From Vandiemenella viatica (lineage: Eukaryota; Arthropoda; Insecta; Orthoptera; Morabidae), in NCBI GenBank assembly GCA_031002005.1, contig CM061921.1, positions 170,818,935 through 170,882,934 on the forward strand: a DNA stretch of 64,000 nt, given 5' to 3'. The stretch's first letter is position 1. Each line of letters starts with the position of its first letter. The notes under the pieces are model-generated. The model ran no database searches. It was not told where the DNA came from and saw nothing but the letters and a program-made list of their open reading frames with translations. This document shows, piece by piece, positions 46,187 to 55,644 of the stretch. A program made the translations under genes and the position numbers.

Positions 46187-47351
46187 CTAATAGAAATAAA
46201 TTCTTTGATCTTTCAATCGTTTCCTGAATTTAATCTCTTCACCTGCTAGACATTTAAGATGTGTTGGGAGATTATTTGAAGAAATGATTCCCTGAAAATC
46301 GGACCCCTCTGTTAACAAATGACAATGACTTATAATCCTTGTGAAGATCAATTTTACTTCTAGTGCCATAATTGTGTATTTTACAATTTGTCATAAATAG
46401 AGTATATAATTTGTGACTACAAAGGACATTAATGTGTATATATACTCAGCTACTAATGTTAAAATCCCTATCTTCTTGAACAGCACTCTGCATATAGTTC
46501 TACATCTACCCCCACACATAGTTCTTATTACACACTTTTGAGCTCTCAATATTTTATCTCTGAGTATATTTGCCCCAGAATATTATTGAATATGACATTA
46601 ATGTGTGAAAATAAACTAGTTTCATCATACAAATATCAGCTATTGCTGCAATTGTACAAATTGCAAAAGTGGCTGTATCCAATCACTTCAGTAAATTTGG
46701 AGACACCCATCATACGATTTAAATTATGATCAATATGCAAATCTAGAAATTTAACACTCTCTACCTATTGAATGAAGTGACCTGCAAATTGTATATCTGG
46801 TGGTAATCAGTGTGATGTACTGACCTGTACATATTGAGTTTTATCAAAACTTAAGGACAAGCAATTAGCTATGTACCAGTTATTAATAAGGTCAAGATAT
46901 AATTTGAACTTTGTTTGGTAGAAAAATCAGGTGTATTTTTAATTCATATGCTATTTCATCAGCAAATTGCATTAATTTTGAGTTTTTAGATGTAACACAG
47001 AGTAGATCAGTTATATATAAAAAAAACAATACGTTATGTGATAAATCCCCATTCTAAAGATAAGAACTAAGCCATTCATTAACAATGCCATATATACCAT
47101 AATACTTGAATTGTTGTATCAGAATTTCATGCTCAACAAAGTCAAATGCCTTAAACAAATCACAGAAAATTCATACAGGCATTAATTGATCAATTAATCC
47201 TTCCAAAATATTGTCAATAAATTCATATATAGTTTGTTCTGTTGATTGACCCTTCAAAAACCAAACTGTGATTTAGTTAGAATATTTTTTAGTTCAGTTA
47301 AACTCTATTATACATTCAATTAAAGTTTCACGGGTGTCCAGCCGGATGGTG

Positions 47352-47415
47352 TCATAAAACGACGACGTTTCGACAACCTGCTCGGTTGTCTTCATCAGGT
47401 CTATTTAGATGTTGC
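47352..47415 (-). ncRNA. Hammerhead-ribozyme-like motif, left PLE copy
   Basis: On the minus strand the core CTGATGA is at 47398-47392, helix II is gacaacc/ggttgtc and GAAAC follows at 47371-47367. The same sequence occurs in the right copy. The predicted cleavage, after GTC, would lie between 47361 and 47360. See the right copy for the full assignment. Confidence 0.6.
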
Positions 47416-47549
47416 TTCTCGAAATCACAAACAGACTGGCTTCGCTGCCGCCAAAATTCGAATGTCGTGTATAGAGGGTTGCCAGGATGCCCAATCAGCG
47501 CGCTGGAACTGAGGGAATCAGTGTTGCGGACTGCGTATGGAGCCAAAAC

Positions 47550-47690
47550 GGTCACCCATCCAGGCGCTGACCACGCTCGCCGTTGCTTAACCGGTCTACC
47601 GCAAGCCGAGGGTATCAGTGTTGCGGACTGCGTATTGAGCCATACGCGGTCACCCATCCAAGCACTCACCACGTTCAACGTTGCTTAGCC
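47550..47690 (-). repeat. Tandem 5S rRNA-like segments, left PLE copy
   Basis: Two minus-strand segments, 47592-47550 and 47690-47649, resemble the internal promoter half of 5S rRNA. The first reads ggttaagcaacggcgagcgt then ggtcagcgcctggatgggtg and acc. The pair is about 98 bp apart. They lie between the endonuclease and the hammerhead-like motif, in the PLE sense orientation. They are fragments, not 5S genes. Confidence 0.8.
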
Positions 47691-47758
47691 AGTGAAGTAA
47701 GTGCTGGCGAACTATGTCCATGGCGTCAGTTTGCTTCCATATGGCCTTGTTGAGAAGA

Positions 47759-48388
47759 TTATTGTTTTTTAAGACATAGATCCCTAATAATTGGTCTCCA
47801 GGCTTCACTTAAATACAGTCCACTGTCCCTATTGATGTTATTATCATTAAGCTGAATTTCCAATGCTTCCCGAATTACTGAGTCCCAGAACGAAGAGACT
47901 CTGGCCAGCACCACCGTTTTATCAAACACTATCTTATGTTCTTCATCGAACACATGTTCGGCTATTGCGGACTTTTCTACTTGCACCAGTCTCAAGTGTC
48001 GTTTGTGCTCAGTGATACGTTCAGCGATGGCTCTGATCGTCTTCCAATATAAACTTTGCCTTATTCACAAGGTATTGAACAAATTCCAGGAATTCTTAGG
48101 CCTAAATCATCCTTAACCAAGCGAAGCACATCACGTATCTTGGCGGGCGGCCGAAAAATGCTTTTTATACCAGAATGCGCCAAGAGCCTTCCAATCTTTC
48201 CGGACGTGCTGCCGGCATATGGCAGAAAGGCAAGAGATTTTGGTGGTTCAATCTGTTCATTCGGTGGTCTTGGTGGCTTCTGGATAAAAGCACGCTCTAT
48301 CTGTTGCCGAGAGTACCAGTTCTGATCAAAAACAGTCCTTAGATGTTTCAACTCCAGCGGTAAGCTCTCACGATCGGAAATGGCTCTC
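47759..48388 (-). pseudogene. PLE C-terminal region with GIY-YIG endonuclease, left copy
   Basis: The minus strand reads RAISDRESLPLELKHLRTVF, FLPYAGSTSGKIGRLLAHSG, IKSIFRPPAKIRDVLRLVKD and PGICSIPCE. A stop and frameshift around 48000-48060 follow, then EHKRHLRLVQVEKSAIAEHV, FWDSVIREALEIQ and RDSGLYLSEAWRPII. The first motif of the nuclease, GIY, has become GIC. The invariant Glu is kept in REALEIQ. In Penelope-like elements this nuclease nicks the target. The upstream RT is truncated away. Confidence 0.9.
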
Positions 48389-48773
48389 GGTTAAGGATGA
48401 TTTAGGCCTAAGAATTCCTGGAATTTATTCAATACCTTGTGAATGCGGCAAAGTTTATATCGGACAGACGATCAGAACCATCGCTGAACGTATCACCGAG
48501 CACAAACGACACTTGAGACTGGTGCAAGTGGAAAAGTCCTCAATAGCCGAACATGCGTTCGATGAAGATAGTGTTTGATGAAACGGTGGTGCTGGCCAGA
48601 GTCTCTTCGTTCTGGGACTCAGTAATTCGGGAAGCATTGGAAATTCAGCTTAATGATAATAACATCAATAGGGACAGTGGACTGTATTTAAGTGAAGCCT
48701 GGAGACCAATTATTAGGGATCTATGTCTTGAAAAACAAAAATCTTTTCAACAAGGCCAAATGGAAGCAAACTG
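48389..48773 (+). pseudogene. PLE GIY-YIG endonuclease, right copy
   Basis: The plus strand reads VKDDLGLRIPGIYSIPCECG, KVYIGQTIRTIAERITEHKR and HLRLVQVEKSSIAEHAFDED. A small frameshift at about 48567 follows, then IVFDETVVLARVSSFWDSVI, REALEIQLNDNNINRDSG and LYLSEAWRPIIRDLCLEKQ. GIY, YIG, the conserved Arg and the Glu are all present. The copy starts inside the protein, so it is 5'-truncated slightly further in than the left copy. Confidence 0.9.
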
Positions 48774-48810
48774 ACACCGTGGACATAGTTCGCCAGCACT
48801 TACGTCTAAA

Positions 48811-48951
48811 GGTTAAGCAACGTTGAACATGGCGAGTGCTTGGATGGGTGACAGAATATGGCTATATACGCAGTCCGCAACACTGATACCCTCGGCTTGC
48901 GGTAGACCGGTTAAGCAACGGTGAGCGTGTTCAGCGCCTGGATGGGTGACC
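48811..48951 (+). repeat. Tandem 5S rRNA-like segments, right PLE copy
   Basis: Two segments, 48811-48853 and 48909-48951, 98 bp apart. They keep ggttaagcaacg (5S A-box region) and ttggatgggtgac or ctggatgggtgacc (5S C box) at the 5S spacing. The intervening unit carries cgcagtccgcaacactgata, which also follows the second segment. By recalled comparison the clearer left-copy segment matches about 35 of 43 positions of arthropod 5S rRNA. Both lie downstream of the endonuclease and upstream of the hammerhead-like motif. Confidence 0.82.
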
Positions 48952-49005
48952 ATTTTGGGCTCCATACGCAGTCCGCAACACTGATACCCTCAGTTCCAGC
49001 GTGCT

Positions 49006-50096
49006 TAGTGATGATCCGATACAAGTAAATACGAGTAAGTACTCGATACTTTGTTTCGATACCGAGTACTTTTTGTATTCGAATTAATTCATTCGATACT
49101 TACTCGGTATCGGAAGAAAAGTACTCGTATCGAATCGAAACGCACCCGGTGTTAAATTCTAAATGCATCATCCATGCTGCGCCACTCAGTCGCACCTGCG
49201 AAATTAATTTCCCGCTGACGTCAAGTTTGTAGCATTGAAAATCAAACAAAATCAGTCTAAGAATAGGCAATCTAATCTCAAAGAGTGTGTTTTAGGTCCC
49301 TGTTTCATTGTAATAAAGTCGTACTTGGTGCGCATTTCGCTATGCCTGGCCAATGGTCGCTCCCGTGCAGCCCCACACAAAAACTAAAAGATTTGGTTCA
49401 TATGCAACTAAGTAGCCTATGTGAATCGGAAGAACAAGCTGCTTCAGCTAGCTTTTCACACGAGCATCACTTCTGGAAACATCACAAAGAAAAAGAAAAC
49501 GCACCGCAGTGACAAAGTCTCTCTCTACTTGTTAAATACTGTAATGACTCTAAAAAGCAATCCATTTACAGAATGGGTAGAAATGAAACTTAAATTTCCT
49601 TGTCTGTATAAATACGCACAACAGTATCTTATTGTTGTAGCGACGTCAGTATTGACTGAATTTTTGTTTCCTAATGCGGGTGAAACAATGACAAACAAAA
49701 GAAACAAGCTATCCCTAAAATATTTGGAACAATTGCTTTTTTGGGAAACCTTCCAAAAGCGGACTTTTTAAAAGTGTTAAAACTATAATAAATAAATATT
49801 TAAAGATAAGACAAACACCTTCAATGTTTGCTTAAAATGTGAGCTTTATTATAATTTTAATAAATAAATAAAAATGTTTATTGAGTGTTATTTAATTTTA
49901 TTACGCTAGGCAAATAAAATAAATAATTTAGCAACGTGTCACGTATATTTTTATATTTCGACATTAATTAAAAAGGTATCGATATGAGTAAGTATCGATA
50001 CTTTTGCAGCACTCATATGAGTAAGTATCGTAAGTTAATTTTAGTACTACTCATTTAAGTAGGTATCGATACTTTGATGGTATCAGAACATCACTA
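49006..50096 (+). mobile_element. hAT element with exact 8-bp TSD
   Basis: The target duplication agcgtgct is exact at 48998-49005 and 50097-50104. The inverted ends are tagtgatgatccgatac and tagtgatgttctgatac (14 of 17). The left PLE copy has the uninterrupted site (agcgcgct then gattggg), a natural empty-site control. Both ends are packed with copies of a gagtaagtatcgatac-type motif in both orientations. The 1091-bp element carries only the transposase C-terminus, so it is non-autonomous. Confidence 0.93.
49421..49771 (+). pseudogene. hAT transposase C-terminal domain
   Basis: The frame reads NPFTEWVEMKLKFPCLYKYA, QQYLIVVATSVLTEFLFPNA and GETMTNKRNKLSLKYLEQLL. This is the hAT dimerisation domain (NPL-WW---FP-L---A--YL-I-ATSV-SER-FS-AG---S-KRN-LS---V--LLFL) of the Ac/ZBED-like branch. 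SER has become TEF. The catalytic domain is absent. Confidence 0.88.
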
Positions 50097-50185
50097 AGCG
50101 TGCTGATTGGGCGTCCTGGCAACCCTCTATACACGACATTCGAATTTCGGCAGCAGCGAAGCCAGTCTGTTTGTGATTTCGAGAA

Positions 50186-50250
50186 GCAACATCTAAATAG
50201 ACCTGATGAAGACAACCGAGCAGGTTGTCGAAACGTCGTCGTTTTACGAC
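50186..50250 (+). ncRNA. Hammerhead-ribozyme-like motif, right PLE copy
   Basis: The core CTGATGA is at 50203-50209, helix II is gacaacc (50211-50217) with ggttgtc (50223-50229) and a 5-nt loop, and GAAA is at 50230-50233. AC then GT can form a two-pair helix III around a 3-nt loop, followed by C50240 as the cleavage base. Helix I can start with about four pairs between atagac and gtttta. Hammerheads with tiny helix III are known in Penelope-like elements. One extra A at 50210 between CTGATGA and helix II departs from the consensus, so activity is uncertain. Confidence 0.62.
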
Positions 50251-51349
50251 ACCATCCGGCTGGAAACCCGTGAAACTTTCATTGAATCAATACGCCAGGA
50301 AAGTCTCCATTTGCATATCTATTATATATTGCTTTCTCAAATTTTTTGGAGAAGGCTGCTAGTAATGAAATAGGTGAGTAATTCCATACAACTGACTTAT
50401 CCCCCATTTTATAGAGTGGTTTAACTACAGCACACTTAAGCCCTTCTGGGAAGGTATCCTGTAAAGATATATTAAACAAATACCTAAGTATATTACTTAA
50501 TTCTGTGGAGCACATTTTAATTAATCTGTTGGAAATCCCATCATAACCATTAAGAGACATGATAACTTTCTTATCTCTTCTGGAGTAGCTAAATTTACAG
50601 ACATAGTGTCAATTTTTTCTTGCAAGCCTTTATTGATAAAATCCTTAATGTTAGTCACTGAGGTAAGGTAATCAATTAATCAGCAACAGATATTATTTAA
50701 AAAAAAAAAATATTATATATATATATTGAGAAGATGAAGTCAAGATCTATGTTCCGAATTCTTTATTGTTGTGTTGGAGAAAAAGCCTCTGTAGTGAGGA
50801 AATTCTCTCTTAGTAATAATAATAATAATTTTTTAAATTAAATATATCAGCAAATGGAAGACTGGATACTACTGAATTTTGTTTGATGTAAATGTCTTTA
50901 TTGACCTGATTATTTTTCCATATTTGATTTTTTACAATGTTTCATATTGTTTTAATTTCATTATCAACATGACTCTTATGTTGGCAGTATATACTTTTAG
51001 ATTCTTTAATAATCAATTTCAATATTTTGAAGTACTGCTTGTAATGTGTTTTAATATTAGCATTGTGACTATTCCTGGAGGCAATATATAACCTCATTTT
51101 AGAAATGCATGAACTTCTAATGCCCACATATATCCATTGTTTTTTTTTTCCTTTCAAGACGTACGACACCTTTTTTTGGGAAGCAACTTTCAAAGTAATT
51201 TAGGACCATGCTGCTAAAAATATTGCATTTTTCATTTATACCTTATGCACTGTAAACATGTTTCCAGTTTAGGTATTAATGCAACTTTTAAAAATAACTA
51301 ACCGATTCTTCATTTATTACTCGCATTACTCTCGGTGCTAGTTCCTATT

Positions 51350-51598
51350 TTTTTTTTTTTTTTTTTGTTAACTGCTTAAGTCTCTTAACAGTGAGGTATT
51401 TAGAGACGGAAAAGGATGGGTGGCAAGGAATGGGAAGGAATTCAGCCATGGCCTTTTTGAAGGAAGCATCCCGGCATTTGCCTGGAGTGATTTAAGAAAC
51501 CATGGAAAACCCAAATCTGGATGCCCGGATGGGGATTTGATCCGCCGTCCTCCCGAATGCGAGGCCAGAACGCTAACCGTTACACCACCACGCTTGGT
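51350..51598 (-). mobile_element. tRNA-derived SINE, copy 3
   Basis: The TSD tagttcctatt is exact at 51339-51349 and 51599-51609. The minus strand starts with the tRNA-like head (accaagcgtggtggtgtaac), then a B box with one change (ggatcaaatcc), the conserved body and a poly-A tail seen as poly-T at 51350-51366. It lies in the CR1-like LINE endonuclease region. No frame inside it is a gene. Confidence 0.92.
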
Positions 51599-52140
51599 TA
51601 GTTCCTATTAAACTGTGGATAGTTAATAACTAGGCACCATGGTTTGAAAGTCCATTAATAGATGGCTTGAATGTATGATTGAATACTGAGTTATCTAGGA
51701 AAACATTATATATTGCTAAGTAACTATTATTCATTATTCTATTGGGAAAATCAACTATATGATTTAGATTTTTTGAGCCGACTAATGATTCAAACATGGC
51801 CTTACAGGGTAAGTTATTTACAAAATCTACATTAAAATCACTACACAGGGCTATATTAGATACTTTCCTGCTTAAAAATGTTAATAAGAGTTCAAGATGT
51901 CCCAGAAAAAGAGCAAAGTTACCAGAAGGTACTGAAATCTAGCCGTGTAGCACAATCTTCAAACTGATTATCAAAAAAATACTTCCTAATATTTATATCA
52001 TCAAAACCATAACCATTTGTAACATAAGTGACAACTCCTCCTTTCTCCAAGTTAGGTACACAGTAATGAGAAGCTAAAATAAAATCAGTTTTATATATAT
52101 ATATATAACAACAATGAGCAGGAAAGCACTTTAAGGCAAT

Positions 52141-52195
52141 AAAACTAAGGAAGGATAGTGAAGTATTACCCAACAGTTACCATAGCCGCCTTAAA
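52141..52195. repeat. Solo end of the fold-back element
   Basis: The plus strand reads actaaggaaggatagtgaag, then acccaacagtta. It matches the left end of the element at 18889-19714. It sits in the CR1-like LINE between the ORF1 and endonuclease regions, beside a short (AT)n run at 52096-52107. Confidence 0.65.
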
Positions 52196-53859
52196 CTGTG
52201 GTATTTTTTATGTATGTATTGTAGTTATATAGTGTTCAGACAAGCAAAATCATCAATTCTATTGAAATCATTCAATTCATTTATGTGACCTAGTAATTCA
52301 TCCAATTTGTTTGATAACCCTTTGATATTTTGATGCAATACAATTTTTTATTTTGGTTTCTGAGAACTCATTAATGCTTAAACTAACTTCTGTTTATACT
52401 CTCTGCCTTGACCCTAATCTAAAAAGGGGGCTGCCCTAACATCATTAAATTCAGGAATCTTTTCAAAAGAAGTGGTGGCTCCAATTAAATGTCAGGCTAT
52501 CAAATCTGAAAGAGCCCCCTTCCATCTACTATTGAGGTGTAGGCCATCACTAGTACAACCCTATCTATCAATAATATCTACAGGTAGCAGGTTCATGTCA
52601 GAATCAATGCCAGGCATAAAAAGCTGTTCCAGCTCCAGACTCACTCACCTCACAGTTCATCCACGGCCTATCATAGCGTCTCAGGACCGACAACCTTACT
52701 GAGTGTGGCACGTTGCTTTTGCTATTTTCTACACATCACCTATAATACTACAGCTACCACCCCTATCTAGAATATTTCCCACAACCCCCCCCCCCCTCCC
52801 GCCAGTATTACTACATGATCCTGATCTCAGAAGTCCTTACCACCTGATCAAGAGAAGCACTTGGTTCAAATAAACTCACGACCTGGAAATCTGATGCTAA
52901 TTTTTCCTGCAACAATTGGCCCACATATTCCATTACAACCAAGCAGCAAGACTTTCTTTCCACTTAACTCTTTGTCAAATTATAGGCATATAGATCACTA
53001 AGACTGAGTAATCACATTCCACATTATTTTCTGTATATAACTTTTAAAGGTATTGAGGATATTTTGCCATTACTGAAGGACTAGTAATATTTACAACAAA
53101 CTATCTAAAAGCAGGATTGGTTGAGAGAAATAAAAATAATCTAATTTAATGTATGATTGAGACAAAAAAGAAAAGAGAAATGAATTAGCAAAAAGCATGA
53201 AATAAGAATTTTTATGAGAGCACGTACATTTTTGCAATTACGTGAACTGACAATTTGATGAAGTTAAAAGGCGATTGTGAACAGAAGAAAGTATCAAAGA
53301 TACTTGGAAGTATGAGAGGTATAGAAACATGAACTGTATTGAAGATTAGATTCTTGAAACAAGTTTATTATTAGAAAAAGAAGCGTTTTGTGGTTTTTCT
53401 GTGGATTTTTCTCTGAACTGTTGGAATAAAAATTGTAATTTAACAACACATGTTCACATTATTGGTAGAACTGAACCAGAGAAAAAAATCATGAATACAA
53501 AAATAACAGGCTTCTGGTCAACTGATTGTGGTGGCTGATTATAAAAGAGGAATATATACATGTATTTGTTGAAATAACTGAAATTCGACACCTTGATTAC
53601 TAGACTTACCTGCTCAACAATCAGTTCTGCCTCAAGGGCACTAATCCTTACCCCCTGTTCTAATATCTTCTTATTTTTGACACAATTTCTACACAAGTAT
53701 GGGAAATCCTTCTGAATTTCCTCATTTTCAATGCCACTATAATCTCCCCCCCCCCCAAAAAAAAAACTTTTCTCATACATTTCACATAAAAATTCATGCC
53801 ATCACTAGTCTATGGCAATTATCACACTTTCCACTCATGATTACACGGAATTAATAAAA

Positions 53860-55640
53860 ACAGCTAGCGAAACAATGCAGGAGAGGAAAATTTGTTCAAC
53901 TTAACCTTACAAAAAAAGACTGCTAAATTAACTCCAAAGTAAACATTAGCTAAAGACTCTACAACTCGATAATTAAATATACTTAACACCATCTAATAAT
54001 ATGAACACCAAGAACCAAACAAAATTTAAAGAATATTTCGGCTTGCTGGCAAAAATCTGAGAGTAAACATAGTGTTCAAAAATGGAAACAATGTAAAAAT
54101 GTAAACATGGTACAGTAAATAGCACTAAATCACAATTAACAAATGTTTGCACAAGTAAAAACCTTCACTAATGTTCACAGTATTAAAATTTATTACAGTT
54201 GAGATTTAGATTAATATTACAGCAAAAAAACTAACTATTAACTATATTTATTTATGACTGATGCTTATGATTATGCATATAAACGAAGCAGATAAACAAA
54301 TGATACTTAACTAAAAGTCAAATTAATACAATTACTCTCATCTTTGATATTGTTGATACTACAGGGTGTTTCTGCTAAAGTGTTATTCATTTTTGAACAC
54401 AACCACATTGAATTTAAAGAATTTGAACATGACCATAATGAAAGGAAGTGAACAGAGCAGTTTTGCTGTAGAAGTATCAGTTCAGCAATGGGTCCAAACT
54501 GAGTTCTGATTGTTTAAAGATTTATCCATTTTCTGATCCTAATTTTTCCCTGTTATTTTATTAAACATTTTCACTTTATCTTACTAAAAAAACATTATTA
54601 GAATTTACTCATAGACACAAATTTTGATCGGAATGTGACTGCCTATGCTGGCAACATACTGTCATTTAAATTAGGATTTGCTCTTTTAAATAACTAATAT
54701 TTTTTGATTTATCTCTTTTTTCCTTTTTCGCACTCTCCAACCACATTGCACTTTCAAACTGATATATCTCACTTACTAAAATTTTTAGCATATACAAATA
54801 ATAGATCAAAATGATCATCTTTCATAGCTTTATGCGTGGAAATGAATGCAACAGTATTCATTAACTTTTCGAATTTGACTTTTTTCAATACAGTGGTGTA
54901 ACATAATGCCAGAGAAATACTGTAAAGTCATTGCAATAAGTGCTGTTACCTATATTTTGTGTTTCAAATGTTTTCTAAATTGAATCATCTTTGGCCACTT
55001 ATATTAGGAAAGAACTTGTTTCAAATTAAACTGCTAGATTTTAGATAAAATCAGGTAAAGCATAAACACAGTCACTGCTCACATACTAAACAAAAACAAT
55101 TCAAGCCCCCATAAAACAACTCATGACACAGAGTTACCGCTCACCAACCACACTCAGTATGGAGTTTTCTTTCAATGAAATTTCATGTTTGATAGTTTGC
55201 TGATGATACTGTCATGTATGGTTTAGATAGACAATTTTTCAGATAATTCTCGTAGAGTTCGTAGGACTCTCACTTGTAGCCAGACAAATAAAATAAACTA
55301 AGGAATCATAATCAAGCTACCATGATACATTGCCCCATGAAAGTGAAGTAGATAGGCGGGATCAACAATTCATGACTTGTCATATAGAAACTTTAATATA
55401 TTAAGAGATTTTAGGACCTAGCACTGAGAATTCCCAGGTCTGCAAAATGGTAGATCAAAATGAACCCCACCAGAAAATAGTGTCGTTAAACATTAAGGCA
55501 ACTTTCCTATAGGTCTACTATTGATTTAGAAAAATGCTTGTTCCAGTTAATTGAAGAATAAAAGCTGCACGCAGAGACCACTTATGCAATTTAATGAGCA
55601 TTATATGCAGTTGTTGTTCAGTTCCCCAAAAGGTTGTGGA
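53860..55640. other. AT-rich intronic DNA, nothing recognised
   Basis: No open frame, exon or terminal repeat that I can support. Base composition is strongly AT-rich throughout. Confidence 0.55.
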
Positions 55641-55644
55641 ATTA

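Larger units (their letters stand above)
47315..50317. mobile_element. Penelope-like element: two inverted 5'-truncated copies
   Basis: A 3.0 kb block inserted in the LINE RT domain. Flanks tctattataca (47304-47314) and tctattatata (50318-50328) form an 11-bp TSD with one mismatch. The left half (to about 48388) is a minus-strand copy and the right half (from about 48389) a plus-strand copy, head to head at the truncation point. Each holds, in sense order, a GIY-YIG endonuclease remnant, two 5S-rRNA-like segments, a conserved spacer and a hammerhead-like motif near the end. Inverted, truncated pairs are typical of Penelope-like elements. RT is absent from both. The right copy is split by a hAT. 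Confidence 0.88.
46187..53850 (-). mobile_element. CR1-like LINE, nearly complete, with nested insertions
   Basis: Read right to left on the minus strand. ORF1 starts near 53840 with a Cys/His-rich PHD-like motif (KCDNCHRLVMA), then DFPYLCRNCVKNKKILEQGV and a leucine-zipper-like stretch. A decayed SGNH/esterase-like part follows near 52980-52500 (RYDRPWMN). ORF2 endonuclease is at 52090-51920 (NLEKGGVVTYVTNGYGF) and RT begins at 50560 (SLNGYDGISNRLIKMC, FPEGLKCAVVKPLYKMGDKS). RT resumes left of the Penelope insert with KSQFGFLKGQSTEQTIYEF and IFCDLFKAFDFVEHEIL. The C-terminus (NNLPTHLKCL, FRKRLKDQRIYFY) is at 46187-46369. Insertions: SINE at 51350, PLE at 47315, a fold-back end at 52141. Confidence 0.82.

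Noticed and set aside
48811..48951. 5S rRNA gene
   Set aside because: Only the promoter half is present, twice, inside a retroelement.
53454..53780. Open frame ending in a strong CAG|gtaagt donor, looks like a host exon
   Set aside because: The Cys-rich sequence and position upstream of the CR1-like LINE ORF2 fit LINE ORF1; no acceptor or Rictor similarity.
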